DNA of 64,000 nucleotides from Chroococcopsis sp964623815 (GCA_964623815.1 CAZUVR010000017.1:1-64000); one strand, 5' to 3'. Numbered from the stretch's first letter, positions 42,835 through 52,342 are shown. Notes: generated by a model from the sequence alone, not told the origin. Numbers and translations: made by a program.

Positions 42835-44052
42835 TATCACGGGGGTTATCAATAAAGCGATCGATTTTCTAAAATTAGCCAACTGTAAATAATTATTATA
42901 GATTATTACCCCTAAATATACACCACTTATTAATATAATTATGGTTTTAATTTCGGTAGAGATTTGGAGCAAAGAAGTCATCCACAAGATGATCGTCATC
43001 GGTAAAATACTAAGTCCACCCATAAATATATCTGCCTCCAGATGCCCGTAAAATTGCCAGGTACGTCGGAGCAGATAACTTGACATAGCTAGAGTTATAC
43101 CGGGTATCAAACCAACTACAAACAAGAGAATAACTGGCAATCTGCTCCCCCAGTTCGTCCAGGTCATAATTAAAAATATACTGCTTAAAATTAGGGAAAT
43201 AGCACCAGTATATATCGCTTCTATTTTCTCTATTCGTAAGAATTGCCCGCTCAGTCCCTCCCAGGGACGAAAAATTATCGAGTGCGAAGCGGATAATAAA
43301 ATCTTGAATATATTAGGTAAAAATTTAGACAAGTCATTGAAACAATTTTTTCTATTTTCTAGTTGTTTTTTTCTTAAATTATTCAATTTAGGTTCGATTA
43401 GTCTATTGCGATTGTTGCGGGGATTTTTAGCGAAGAGAAAGGCGGCAGTTTGTAAATCTTGAATAGCTTTTTGATAGTTATTTAATTCTTCTTGTGCTAA
43501 GCCGCGATTGTAATAAGCGGAGGCATAATTGGGGTTCAATTTAATCGCTTGACTGTAAGCATCTAGGGCTGATTGAGTATAGCCTAAACCTTGTCGGGAT
43601 AACCCCATATAATAATAAGCGTCATCGGAGGTGGGATTAAATTGTAAAACGAGCCTACAGTCTTCTAAAACATTCCCATATTCATGAATCTGATAATAAG
43701 CTTCCGCTCGTTTTAAATAGATCTGCCATTGTCTGCTATCTATCTCTAAAGCCCGAGTATAATATTTGATCGCTCCGGGATAATCCTTACTAGCCGCGTG
43801 ATTTAAGCCTTGAGTATAGAGAGTTTGATAGGATTGGGGGTGATCTAATTCTAGAATGCGATCGTAGTCCCGACGTTGTTGGGAGTCCGATAATACCTCA
43901 TAAGCCTGACATATCTGCCGGAATCTATCCAGATTCTCCTGACTATTACCGTTGACATCTGGGTGATACTGACGCGCTAGCCTGCGAAAAGCAGTTTTGA
44001 TTTCCTTAGTGCTGGCGCTCCTGGGGATTTCTAATATTTCGTAATAGTTCAT
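42787..44052 (-). CDS. J-domain/TPR membrane co-chaperone-like protein
   Basis: About 421 aa. The N-terminal J domain (MNYYEILEIPRSASTKEIKTAFRRLARQYHPDVNG, HPD intact) recruits an Hsp70. TPR units follow at about 75-210 (SDDAYYYMGLSRQGLGYTQSALDAYSQAIKLNPNYASAYYNRGLAQEELNNYQKAIQDLQ pattern), then a basic linker and four to five membrane helices (about 280-421, SLILSSIFLIMTWTNW to ILAIIGPIIWSIYYYF). So it is probably a membrane-tethered DnaJ-like adaptor. ATG 44052 gives the canonical J-domain start; a GTG at 44073 adds seven residues. Overlaps mobA tail to tail by 48 bases. Confidence 0.88.
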   Translation of the reverse strand: MNYYEILEIPRSASTKEIKTAFRRLARQYHPDVNGNSQENLDRFRQICQAYEVLSDSQQRRDYDRILELDHPQSYQTLYTQGLNHAASKDYPGAIKYYTRALEIDSRQWQIYLKRAEAYYQIHEYGNVLEDCRLVLQFNPTSDDAYYYMGLSRQGLGYTQSALDAYSQAIKLNPNYASAYYNRGLAQEELNNYQKAIQDLQTAAFLFAKNPRNNRNRLIEPKLNNLRKKQLENRKNCFNDLSKFLPNIFKILLSASHSIIFRPWEGLSGQFLRIEKIEAIYTGAISLILSSIFLIMTWTNWGSRLPVILLFVVGLIPGITLAMSSYLLRRTWQFYGHLEADIFMGGLSILPMTIILWMTSLLQISTEIKTIIILISGVYLGVIIYNNYLQLANFRKSIALLITPVILAIIGPIIWSIYYYF

Positions 44053-44166
44053 CACCTTAAATCCGGGCTGCACGAACTAGTATGTGATATGGGATTTTTA
44101 GCCGTCGGGGGTCTGTTGGCCGTTATCGGTTGGTTCGTTCGCAAGGAGAAGTAATAGTTTTGGGTT

Positions 44167-44457
44167 TCACTTGCCCGATTCCGGAGAGGTTGCCGGAGGT
44201 GGTATAACTTCGGCGGTAGAGTTGACGGCGACGCTGACGCTGTTGAGCGACCAACGAAATTCTATCTCTACACCCGTTTGCTTACACACATCTTCGAGAT
44301 GCTTTTGCTGGGCGAAAGCTTTACGGAGGGTGATGATCAATTGTCGAACCTGTTCTTTCAATGCTGGTTGTTGTTCCGCTACATCTAGAGATTTGCGTTC
44401 TAACAATTGCAATAACAATTCATAATGAACATGAGAAGGCAAAGGAATTGGCTTCAT
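44167..44457 (-). CDS. DUF5340-like small cyanobacterial protein
   Basis: 96-aa protein beginning MKPIPLPSHVHYELLLQLLERKSLDV, a start that I associate with the cyanobacterial DUF5340 family, then a helical stretch (LKEQVRQLIITLRKAFAQQKHLEDVC) and a Pro/Ser-rich tail. It is cytoplasmic by sequence, with no membrane segment. Function is unknown. It lies between trpC (upstream, same strand) and the J-domain gene. My family assignment is by memory of the opening and is moderately sure. Confidence 0.65.
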   Translation of the reverse strand: MKPIPLPSHVHYELLLQLLERKSLDVAEQQPALKEQVRQLIITLRKAFAQQKHLEDVCKQTGVEIEFRWSLNSVSVAVNSTAEVIPPPATSPESGK

Positions 44458-44541
44458 ATTATTTTCACGCTTTCTAGCAATTAATAGAACAACGGTTACA
44501 ACCAGCAGGGTGCATAGGGGACTCAGAGGCTAGAGTAATGA

Positions 44542-45429
44542 TTATATCTTGGAAAACAGCATTTTGATTCCCAGACCGGGATCGGGTAGTTTCACCAACG
44601 ATTCACCGATTAAAACCGCGTTCGCTCCCGCCCGTTTGACCTGCTCTATATCCGAGGGTGTATGTAACCCCGATTCACTCACCATTTGAATTCCTTTTGC
44701 CGTTACTTGTTCCCGTCTCGCTTCTAGTAGTCGCGCAGTCGTCCCTATATCTACGGAGAAATCGGTTAAGTTACGGTTATTGATGCCGATTAAATTAACA
44801 CCGTCAAGGTTCAGAACTCGATCCAATTCTTCTAATGTATGCACTTCAATTAAAGCTGTCATGCCCAGGGATTGAATGATTTTCAGGAAGTATTGTAAAT
44901 CTCGATCGTTGAGGATTGCAGCTATTAATAATACGGCATCGGCACCGTGTAAGCGGGCGTAATAAATTTGATAGGGATAGACTATAAATTCTTTACATAG
45001 TAGGGGCAGAGCAACGACGGAGCGAACGAGAGCAAGATTTGTAAAACTGCCTTGAAAGAATTTACTATCGGTAAGAACCGATAAACAAGTTGCCCCCCCA
45101 GCTTCATAAGAATGAGCGATCTCTACAGGATCGAAATCTTCTCTGATTACCCCCTTACTCGGTGAAGCTTTTTTCACTTCCGCTATGACTGCCGGTTGAG
45201 TTATGCCGTTTTTCAGGGCGGCGAGAAAATCCTTAGGGGGCTCGAGGGGTTGGATTTTTTTCCGTAGTTCTAAAAGAGACACTTTTTCCCTTAATGCGTC
45301 TACTTCTCTTTCTTTCTGCCAGACGATCTCTTCTAGTATATGTTGCGGTTCAGAGGACGGCACTTTTACTGTGTAACTCAGTTGCTCTACGTTTACAGAC
45401 GGGTTTGGGTGTCTTCTCCGAATTTCCAT
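44542..45429 (-). CDS. trpC: Indole-3-glycerol-phosphate synthase
   Basis: TIM-barrel enzyme of tryptophan synthesis, 295 aa, about 35 residues longer than E. coli or archaeal single-domain forms because of an N-terminal extension (MEIRRRHPNPSVNVEQLSYTVKVP) seen in cyanobacteria. The core shows VIAEVKKASPSKGVI (catalytic Glu and Lys), EAGGATCLSVLTDSKFFQGS, LLCKEFIVYPYQIYYARLHGADAVLLI (catalytic Lys), LIGINNRNLTDFSV and MVSESGLHTPSDI. It stands alone from other trp genes. Confidence 0.95.
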   Translation of the reverse strand: MEIRRRHPNPSVNVEQLSYTVKVPSSEPQHILEEIVWQKEREVDALREKVSLLELRKKIQPLEPPKDFLAALKNGITQPAVIAEVKKASPSKGVIREDFDPVEIAHSYEAGGATCLSVLTDSKFFQGSFTNLALVRSVVALPLLCKEFIVYPYQIYYARLHGADAVLLIAAILNDRDLQYFLKIIQSLGMTALIEVHTLEELDRVLNLDGVNLIGINNRNLTDFSVDIGTTARLLEARREQVTAKGIQMVSESGLHTPSDIEQVKRAGANAVLIGESLVKLPDPGLGIKMLFSKI

Positions 45430-45896
45430 TTATATTTATATATACACGAGGGGATATAAAGAATTGTACTCGATCGCTGTAGTGAAGCAGGATAAAATTA
45501 CTCAGGACAAGGTCAAACTAATCGATGCAAAATATCAGAAAATTTTCTTACACCATTGTTCAAATCCCTGTCGGTAAGGGGAGGAAGGGAAGACTGGATT
45601 GGGAATTGAGTTTTCCCCCCCAACTCCTAACCGAGCGGCGCTCGCCCAAAACAAGTACTAAATTGATATGCAAAGTGCTGTAATGTAAATTATTATGAAC
45701 TAAATTCAATATCCAGATTGTTTAAACATAGAATTTGGTTAAATTTTAACGGTTGAGCTAGTCTCTAATTGAGACTAAAGCTCTCTAAACTTTTCAGCCT
45801 TTAATTTGTTTCTGAAAGCCTTGCTAAAAAAGCTCTTAGGATTAAGGGTAAATATTTTTCCGTTAAATATTTTTCCATTCCATCTGGGGCAAGAAA
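45430..45896. other. 467-base intergenic region upstream of the RTX gene
   Basis: No convincing gene on either strand. It contains a palindrome CGAGCGGCGCTCG (45632-45644), a heptamer-type C-rich tract (about 45610-45630), a small hairpin with arms TAGTCTC (45759-45765) and GAGACTA (45771-45777), and two exact copies of TAAATATTTTTCC at 45849-45861 and 45864-45876, 15 bases apart, just upstream of the RTX start. The last pair could be a regulator site or an AT-rich leader. Confidence 0.6.
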
Positions 45897-48800
45897 ATGT
45901 TACAGTCAGCGCTAACAATATTTGACGATAAATTTTCCAAAATTAACTATCAAAAGTCTTTGTTGAAGCGACGGAAATCGATAACATCGATCGCCGGCGT
46001 CGCTATTAACGAAGTCAATAATACGGTTGGCAGCGGTAGTGAATTCAGGGTCAATACCAATACTGCAGATTTTCAAGGTTTCTCCTCATTAACGGTACTG
46101 GCAGATGGGGGGTTCGTGGTAACTTGGTCGTCTTTTACCAATCCCTTGATGTACGGAGGTAGTCCCGGTCTTCCCAGTTACTTCGACGTTTACGGGCAAC
46201 GTTACGACGCTGCGGGAGTAGCCCAGGGCAGCGAGTTCAGAGTTAATGACAACACGAACGGTAATCAGTGGTATTCATCGATAACGGCGCTCAAAGGAGG
46301 TGGCTTCGTAATAACCTGGTCATCAGGCCGCGCAAAAATTTACAATGCTGCGGGTGTGCAACAGGGCCCAGAATTTATTATCGATCCCGTCAATAACGGC
46401 GATAATCGCTATTCGACAACAGCATTAGCAGATGGGGGCTTCCTCATCGTCTGGTCATCCTATACCTCGAATACGTCACCCGATATTTACGCACAACGCT
46501 ACAGTTCGACTGGGATAGCTCAGGGAACGAAATTTTTAGTCAATACCTACACGACGGGCACTCAACAAGACCCATCGGTGACAACTCTAGCCGATGGGGG
46601 GTTTGTCATCGTCTGGTCGTCCTATTCTAGTATCGGCACCAGCAGTATTTACGGACAGAGATACAGTTCGGGGGGAGTAGCCCAAGGCTCTGAATTTTTG
46701 GTGCAGAGTCCGGCTACGGACAATCAGTGGATCTCTTTATCAGTGACAGCCTTATCGGCGGGGAGATTTGTCGTCGCTTGGTGGTATGCTGGCGATATTT
46801 ACGCCCGAATCTATAGTGCGGCGGGTTTGCCGCAAGGTGACGGCTTTAGAGTTAATAGCTTCGGCCTCGGCGGACAAAATAATTCCCCCTCGGTGACAGC
46901 TCTTCCCGATGGGGGGTTCGTCGTAGCTTGGTCATCTGGAGATACTTACGGACAGCGTTTTCAAGGCGATGGCACCAGGGTAGGAGCGGAATTTATTATC
47001 AATGAAACAATCGACGGAAATCAAAAGTTAACGCCGTTCAATAATAGTTTCGCGATCGGCACCCTGCGGGATGGTCGTATCGTCACCACCTGGGATGGTA
47101 ACGGTAATGGGGACTCGGGGATATTCGCCCGCGTTTTACAAGTCAATCAACCGCCGACGATCTCTGCTGGCCCCGTCCTCATTAGAGCCGATGAAGATGC
47201 CCCCCTCTTCGACATCTCCCCCTCAACCCTATTAACCTCTGCTAGCGATCCGGATGCGGGGACGACTTTAACTGTTTCTAACCTGCGTGTTATTAGCGGT
47301 AACGGGGGGGGGATAACGATCATCAACGGCAACACACTCAGAGTGAACCCCGCCTTCTATAGCAGTTTGAGCCGGGGGCAACAAGCGGGGATAACGTATA
47401 CTTATGACATCGGCGATAATTTCGTTTCCATCCCGCAAACAGCGGTGATTACCATCAACGGACTCGATGACACCATCGGCGGCGGTAATGAATTTTTGGT
47501 TAACTCACGCGCTTCTAACTCTCAAGAAGATCCCTACGTGACCCCCTTGGTAAATGGTGGCTTCGTCGTCACCTGGTCCAATATCGTAGGTACAGGGGCT
47601 GGAATTATGGGGCAACGCTACAATACGGCTGGAGTAGCTCAGGGTTCACCGTTCCTAGTGACCAGTATCAGTAACTATAGCCAATTTTCGACTCCTCAAT
47701 CTATAGCAGCTCTTAATGATGGCGGCTTCGCCGTAACTTGGACTTCAGGGGGGATGGTATACGCACAAAGTTATGATGCAACGGGCGCAATAAGGGACGG
47801 AACTTTTCGGGTAGACCAATTCGGAGGAGGTCGTTCATCGATAACCGGGCTACAGAACGGCGGCTTCGTTATCATCTGGGAACAAGGCACGAGCGTTAGC
47901 TCTCAGATCTACGGAAGACGCTATGATGTGAATGGGTCAGCTTTAGGAGAGCAGTTCGAGTTAGTAACCAGTAAACCTCCCACCCTTTCTAGAAAAGTAT
48001 TCCCATCGCTGACGGCACTCAAAGAAGGGGGATTCTTGGTTACTTGGACAGCGCAAGATAGTGATTACACTAGCAATAACATTTACGGCCAGCGCTACGA
48101 CTCGAACGGAGTAGCTCAAGGTTCAGATTTCCTAATTAATACTTTTCTTCCATACGTCCAACAGTTCCAGTCGCCTACAGCACTATCGGGAGGCGGATTC
48201 GTAGTTACTTGGACCGGTCTCGACGCTAGCAATTTTGGGATTTTCGGACAGCGCTACGATGCGATGGGAGTACCTCAAGGACAAGAATTCCTGGTGAATA
48301 CCTTCACTACTGGCCATCAAATTAGGTCATCGGTAACGCCCCTCGCTGATGGGGGATTCTTCGTCACTTGGACATCTTACGGCAATCAGGATGAGGATGG
48401 CGTCGGTGCAGGCGTGTACGGGCAACGTTTCGGAGCCGACGGGGTAAAAATCGGCTCCGAATACAGGATCAATCAAACTACCTTTGGAAATCAATTACTG
48501 AAATATTTCAATAACGGTTATTCGATCGCCACCCTCAATAACGGTCAATTCGTCACCACTTGGAGCGGTATCGGGCCTGGTGATGCTAACGGCGTTTTCG
48601 CTCGTATTCTCAGCGTCGGCTCTAATAGACCACCGACTGTTAACGCTCCCGTATCGGTAACGGTAATGGAAGATAACCTGATTTTCAGCGTCGATTTATT
48701 AACGGGTGCCAGTGATCCGAATCCTGGCACGATTCTTAGCGTTTCTAATCTCACCCTCACCAGTGGCAACCCAGCGGGCGTGAGCGTGGTCAACGGCAAT

Positions 48801-51017
48801 AGTTTCTCGGTCAATCCCGCACTATACAACAATCTACGTCAGGGACAGACCGAGGTGATCTCTTACACCTATAACATCAGCGATGGTTTCGCCTCCGTTG
48901 CCCAAACCGCCACCCTTAACATCAATGGGGTGAACGATGCGCCCACGGTGACGGCCCCCATCGGCGTCACTGCGCAAGAAAGCGATAATCCTTTCACCAT
49001 CAATTTATTACAGGGAGCCAGCGACCCAGATACGGGCACCACTCTAAATGTCGCTAATTTCCAGATTATCAACGGTAACGCTGCCGGTCTGACCCAGAAC
49101 GGTAATAATCTCACGGTCAACCCCAGTGCCTATATCGCCCTCCCCACTGGACAATCGGAGACAATAAGGGTAGGCTACAACGTGATCGACAGCCAAGGCG
49201 GATTTACACCACAGACCGGCACGATCGTTATTACCGGCGTTGATACAAAGGTTTCCGTAGTTGTGACCCCGGTGAGTGTCATCGAAAATAGCGGTTCGAG
49301 ACTTACCTACACCTTTACCAGAACCACGGAAAATATCACATCGCCCCTTCCCGTTAACTTTAACGTCGGCGGTACGGCGACTTTCAGCGGTATCGGTAGC
49401 GATTATTCTCAATCCGGAGCGGTCTTCTTCAGCAATACGAACGGACAGGTAATGTTTGCCGCTAATAGCACCACCGCCACCGTTACCCTGACCCCGAGGG
49501 GGGATAGCGTCATCGAAAACGATGAAATCATCGTCCTATCCATAACTCCAGGCTTTGCGGGATATATTCCAGGTTCGACCCCGATCGCTACTGGTACGAT
49601 AATTAACGATGACGGTAGCTCCGGCGATGACCTAATTATCGGCACGATCGGCCCCGATAGCTTATCTGGCAACGCTGGTAACGATACTCTCAGGGGATTA
49701 GAAGGTAATGATACCCTCGATGGCGGTACCGGACAAGATCGTCTCGAAGGGGGCACTGGTAATGATATTTTGATCGTCGATGACGCTGGTGATTCTATAG
49801 TTGAAACAACCTGGGAAGGTATCGATACTGTCAGGTCAACGATAAGCTTTAACCTGACTAATACTAATGCGGAGAACTTGCAACTGTTAGGCCCCGGGAA
49901 TATTGATGGCAGAGGTGATAACGGTAATAATTCCATCACTGGTAACTCGGGAAATAACAATCTCGTCGGGGATGGGGGCAATGATAACCTCAACGGCGGG
50001 GCGGGTGCCGATACCCTCGATGGCGGTGAAGGCAATGATAATCTTAATGGTGGGGTGGGTATTGATCGACTAGTGGGCGGTAACGGTAATGATATTTACA
50101 CCGTCGATGATCCCTTAGATGTGGTGGTAGAAAGTGCAGGCGGCGGAGTGGATACTCTTAACACCCCTTTTACTACCAATCTCACCAATACCAATATAGA
50201 AAATTTAGTCCTTACCGGAATTGCCAATGTTAACGGCACGGGAGATAACGGCAATAATGTCATCACCGGTAACTCGGGAAATAACAATCTCGTCGGGGAT
50301 GGAGGCAATGATAACCTCAACGGCGGGGCGGGTGCCGATACCCTCGATGGCGGTGAAGGCAATGATAATCTTAATGGTGGGGTGGGTATTGATCGACTAG
50401 TGGGCGGTAACGGTAATGATATTTACACCGTCGATGATCCCTTAGATGTGGTGGTAGAAAGTGCAGGCGGCGGAGTGGATACTCTTAACACCCCTTTTAC
50501 TACCAATCTCACCAATACCAATATAGAAAATTTAGTCCTTACCGGAATTGCCAATGTTAACGGCACGGGAGATAACGGCAATAATGTCATCTTCGGTAAC
50601 TCCGGCAATAACAATCTCAACGGCGGTAACGGTAACGATACTCTCATCGGCAATAACGGTAACGATACTCTCAACGGCGGTAACGGTAACGATACTCTCA
50701 ACGGCGGTAACGGTAACGATAACTTTATCTTCTCTTCTCTCTCGGAAGGTATCGATACTATCACCGACTTCAACATTCTTAACGATCAACTTCTCCTCTC
50801 GGCGGCAGGGTTTAATTTACCAGCAGGTTCTTTAAACTCAAGTCAATTCAGTACGTTGACTAGTATTAACACTTTGACTTTGGCCACTACACCCTTAATC
50901 TACTTCCTCGGGGCTTTATACTATAATCCTGACGGAGCTGGAGGGATCAGCCCCAGTCAATTCGCCTTACTCAGTAATCGACCCGTTCTGACTAATGCTC
51001 AGTTTTCGATCGTTTAA
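45897..51017 (+). CDS. Giant RTX adhesin-like surface protein
   Basis: 1706-aa protein without an N-terminal signal peptide, as in type I secretion. Domains in order: repeat block A (about 45-410) of units reading like ALADGGFVVTWSS...YGQRYDAAGVAQGSEF; a cadherin/VCBS-like domain (about 415-525); repeat block B (about 530-905); two or three more cadherin-like domains (about 910-1115; NRPPTVNAPV, NDAPTVTAPI); a Calx-beta domain (about 1118-1235); RTX nonapeptides (GGxGxDxLxG type, about 1240-1610) and a C-terminal part (about 1615-1706) ending RPVLTNAQFSIV. It probably binds calcium and is secreted to the cell surface or slime layer. No type I secretion genes adjoin it. Confidence 0.9.
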   Translation: MLQSALTIFDDKFSKINYQKSLLKRRKSITSIAGVAINEVNNTVGSGSEFRVNTNTADFQGFSSLTVLADGGFVVTWSSFTNPLMYGGSPGLPSYFDVYGQRYDAAGVAQGSEFRVNDNTNGNQWYSSITALKGGGFVITWSSGRAKIYNAAGVQQGPEFIIDPVNNGDNRYSTTALADGGFLIVWSSYTSNTSPDIYAQRYSSTGIAQGTKFLVNTYTTGTQQDPSVTTLADGGFVIVWSSYSSIGTSSIYGQRYSSGGVAQGSEFLVQSPATDNQWISLSVTALSAGRFVVAWWYAGDIYARIYSAAGLPQGDGFRVNSFGLGGQNNSPSVTALPDGGFVVAWSSGDTYGQRFQGDGTRVGAEFIINETIDGNQKLTPFNNSFAIGTLRDGRIVTTWDGNGNGDSGIFARVLQVNQPPTISAGPVLIRADEDAPLFDISPSTLLTSASDPDAGTTLTVSNLRVISGNGGGITIINGNTLRVNPAFYSSLSRGQQAGITYTYDIGDNFVSIPQTAVITINGLDDTIGGGNEFLVNSRASNSQEDPYVTPLVNGGFVVTWSNIVGTGAGIMGQRYNTAGVAQGSPFLVTSISNYSQFSTPQSIAALNDGGFAVTWTSGGMVYAQSYDATGAIRDGTFRVDQFGGGRSSITGLQNGGFVIIWEQGTSVSSQIYGRRYDVNGSALGEQFELVTSKPPTLSRKVFPSLTALKEGGFLVTWTAQDSDYTSNNIYGQRYDSNGVAQGSDFLINTFLPYVQQFQSPTALSGGGFVVTWTGLDASNFGIFGQRYDAMGVPQGQEFLVNTFTTGHQIRSSVTPLADGGFFVTWTSYGNQDEDGVGAGVYGQRFGADGVKIGSEYRINQTTFGNQLLKYFNNGYSIATLNNGQFVTTWSGIGPGDANGVFARILSVGSNRPPTVNAPVSVTVMEDNLIFSVDLLTGASDPNPGTILSVSNLTLTSGNPAGVSVVNGNSFSVNPALYNNLRQGQTEVISYTYNISDGFASVAQTATLNINGVNDAPTVTAPIGVTAQESDNPFTINLLQGASDPDTGTTLNVANFQIINGNAAGLTQNGNNLTVNPSAYIALPTGQSETIRVGYNVIDSQGGFTPQTGTIVITGVDTKVSVVVTPVSVIENSGSRLTYTFTRTTENITSPLPVNFNVGGTATFSGIGSDYSQSGAVFFSNTNGQVMFAANSTTATVTLTPRGDSVIENDEIIVLSITPGFAGYIPGSTPIATGTIINDDGSSGDDLIIGTIGPDSLSGNAGNDTLRGLEGNDTLDGGTGQDRLEGGTGNDILIVDDAGDSIVETTWEGIDTVRSTISFNLTNTNAENLQLLGPGNIDGRGDNGNNSITGNSGNNNLVGDGGNDNLNGGAGADTLDGGEGNDNLNGGVGIDRLVGGNGNDIYTVDDPLDVVVESAGGGVDTLNTPFTTNLTNTNIENLVLTGIANVNGTGDNGNNVITGNSGNNNLVGDGGNDNLNGGAGADTLDGGEGNDNLNGGVGIDRLVGGNGNDIYTVDDPLDVVVESAGGGVDTLNTPFTTNLTNTNIENLVLTGIANVNGTGDNGNNVIFGNSGNNNLNGGNGNDTLIGNNGNDTLNGGNGNDTLNGGNGNDNFIFSSLSEGIDTITDFNILNDQLLLSAAGFNLPAGSLNSSQFSTLTSINTLTLATTPLIYFLGALYYNPDGAGGISPSQFALLSNRPVLTNAQFSIV
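49941..50594 (+). repeat. 327-bp tandem duplication inside the RTX region
   Basis: Copy 1 is 49941-50267 and copy 2 is 50268-50594, an exact 109-codon period. I found one base difference by eye (GATGGGGGC near 49971 against GATGGAGGC near 50298). It encodes an RTX block plus the NTNIENLVLTGIANVNG linker. Near-identity at the DNA level means a recent duplication or ongoing gene conversion. Confidence 0.92.
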
Positions 51018-51026
51018 AATGAATAC

Positions 51027-51067
51027 AGTATAAGTAAAAGTTACTCAATACCACTTTTACTTATACT
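51027..51067 (+). terminator. 15-bp perfect hairpin after the RTX gene
   Basis: AGTATAAGTAAAAGT (51027-51041) and ACTTTTACTTATACT (51053-51067) are exact complements around an 11-base loop, 10 bases after the stop. The stem is AT-rich and no T-run follows, so it may mainly protect the 3' end of the message or act with Rho-independent pausing. Confidence 0.7.
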
Positions 51068-51183
51068 AGAAGCCGCTTGTGATGAAAAATTTCCTGAAAA
51101 ATACCGATGACGGAACTTCCCGCCTATATGTACATTTTTGTGTCAACAGTTCCTAAATTCATCCCTCTTCCATACTTTTGTAC

Positions 51184-51189
51184 TATAAT
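51184..51189 (+). promoter_or_regulatory. Candidate -10 box of recA
   Basis: A consensus TATAAT stands 29 bases before the recA ATG, inside TACTATAATAG. No strong -35 hexamer is seen at the expected distance. I saw no clear SOS box by eye. Confidence 0.45.
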
Positions 51190-51217
51190 AGTTGAAGAAA
51201 CTAGGTGAGTGATATAG

Positions 51218-52282
51218 ATGGCTACCATTTCCAACAACCCAGACAGAGAAAAGGCGTTAGGATTAGTACTCAATCAAATTGAACGTAACTTCGGCAAAGG
51301 CTCGATTATGCGTTTGGGCGATGCCACGAGGATGAGATTAGAAACCATCCCGAGCGGGGCGTTGACGTTAGATTTAGCCCTCGGCGGCGGCTTACCGAAA
51401 GGCAGAATCATCGAGATATACGGGCCGGAGAGTTCTGGTAAAACTACCTTGGCTCTACACGCGATCGCAGAAGTACAAAAAGCGGGCGGGGTAGCAGCCT
51501 TTGTAGACGCGGAACACGCATTAGACCCTACCTATTCCGACGTGTTAGGAGTAGACATTAATAATTTATTGGTAGCCCAGCCGGACACGGGGGAAGCGGG
51601 GTTAGAAATAGTCGACCAATTAGTACGATCGTCGGCGGTTGATATAGTAGTAGTGGACTCGGTAGCCGCTCTCGTCCCCCGCGCTGAAATCGAGGGGGAG
51701 ATGGGGGATAATCAGGTGGGTTTACAGGCGCGTTTGATGAGTAAGGCGCTGAGAAAAATCGCCGGTAATATCGGTAAATCAGGCTGTGTAGTCATCTTCT
51801 TAAACCAGTTACGGCAAAAAATTGGTGTCACCTACGGTAATCCGGAAGTCACCACTGGCGGTACGGCTCTCAAATTCTACGCGTCGGTACGCCTAGACAT
51901 CCGCCGGATTCAAACCCTCAAAAAAGGCACAGAGGGAGAGTATGGTATCCGGGCGAAAGTGAAAGTCGCTAAGAACAAAGTAGCGCCCCCCTTCCGTATC
52001 GCCGAATTCGATATTATCTTCGGTAAAGGTATTTCTCAGATGGGCTGTATGCTCGATTTAGCCGAACAAACCAACGTCATCACCCGTAAAGGTGCCTGGT
52101 ACAGCTATAATGGTGAAAATATATCCCAAGGGCGCGATAACGCGGTTAAATATCTGGAAGATAATCCGGAGATTGCGGCTACCGTAGAGCAACTATTAAG
52201 GGAAAAATTGGAGATGGGTACTGTTTCTTTCGCTACCTCAACTGCTGATGATGATGATGATGTAGCCGATGGGGACGAATAG
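51218..52282 (+). CDS. recA: Recombinase RecA
   Basis: 354-aa DNA strand-exchange protein. The P-loop GPESSGKTTLALHAI, VAAFVDAEHALDPTYSDVLGVD, VVVDSVAALVPRAEIEGEMGDNQVGLQARLMSKALRK and IFLNQLRQKIGVTYGNPEVTTGG are diagnostic. The C-terminal tail is acidic (ADDDDDVADGDE), as expected for autoregulation of DNA binding. It starts with ATG 51218 (MATISNNPDREKAL) and is followed by an inverted repeat. Confidence 0.98.
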   Translation: MATISNNPDREKALGLVLNQIERNFGKGSIMRLGDATRMRLETIPSGALTLDLALGGGLPKGRIIEIYGPESSGKTTLALHAIAEVQKAGGVAAFVDAEHALDPTYSDVLGVDINNLLVAQPDTGEAGLEIVDQLVRSSAVDIVVVDSVAALVPRAEIEGEMGDNQVGLQARLMSKALRKIAGNIGKSGCVVIFLNQLRQKIGVTYGNPEVTTGGTALKFYASVRLDIRRIQTLKKGTEGEYGIRAKVKVAKNKVAPPFRIAEFDIIFGKGISQMGCMLDLAEQTNVITRKGAWYSYNGENISQGRDNAVKYLEDNPEIAATVEQLLREKLEMGTVSFATSTADDDDDVADGDE

Positions 52283-52342
52283 AGAGAAGTATTTATCTGT
52301 TTGAAAAAGCGCTGCTCTAAACGGGCACGTAATTAATTGGGC

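Noticed and set aside
49409..50362. Long antisense open frames on the minus strand under the RTX gene
   Set aside because: They mirror the Gly/Asp-rich RTX repeats in reverse, giving Pro/Leu/Ser-rich low-complexity proteins; no ribosome sites and no family resemblance.
50600..50730. Regular short repeats resembling a CRISPR array
   Set aside because: The repeats are in frame RTX nonapeptide codons (AACGGCGGTAACGGTAACGATACTCTC type) without unique spacers of constant length; no cas genes are near.
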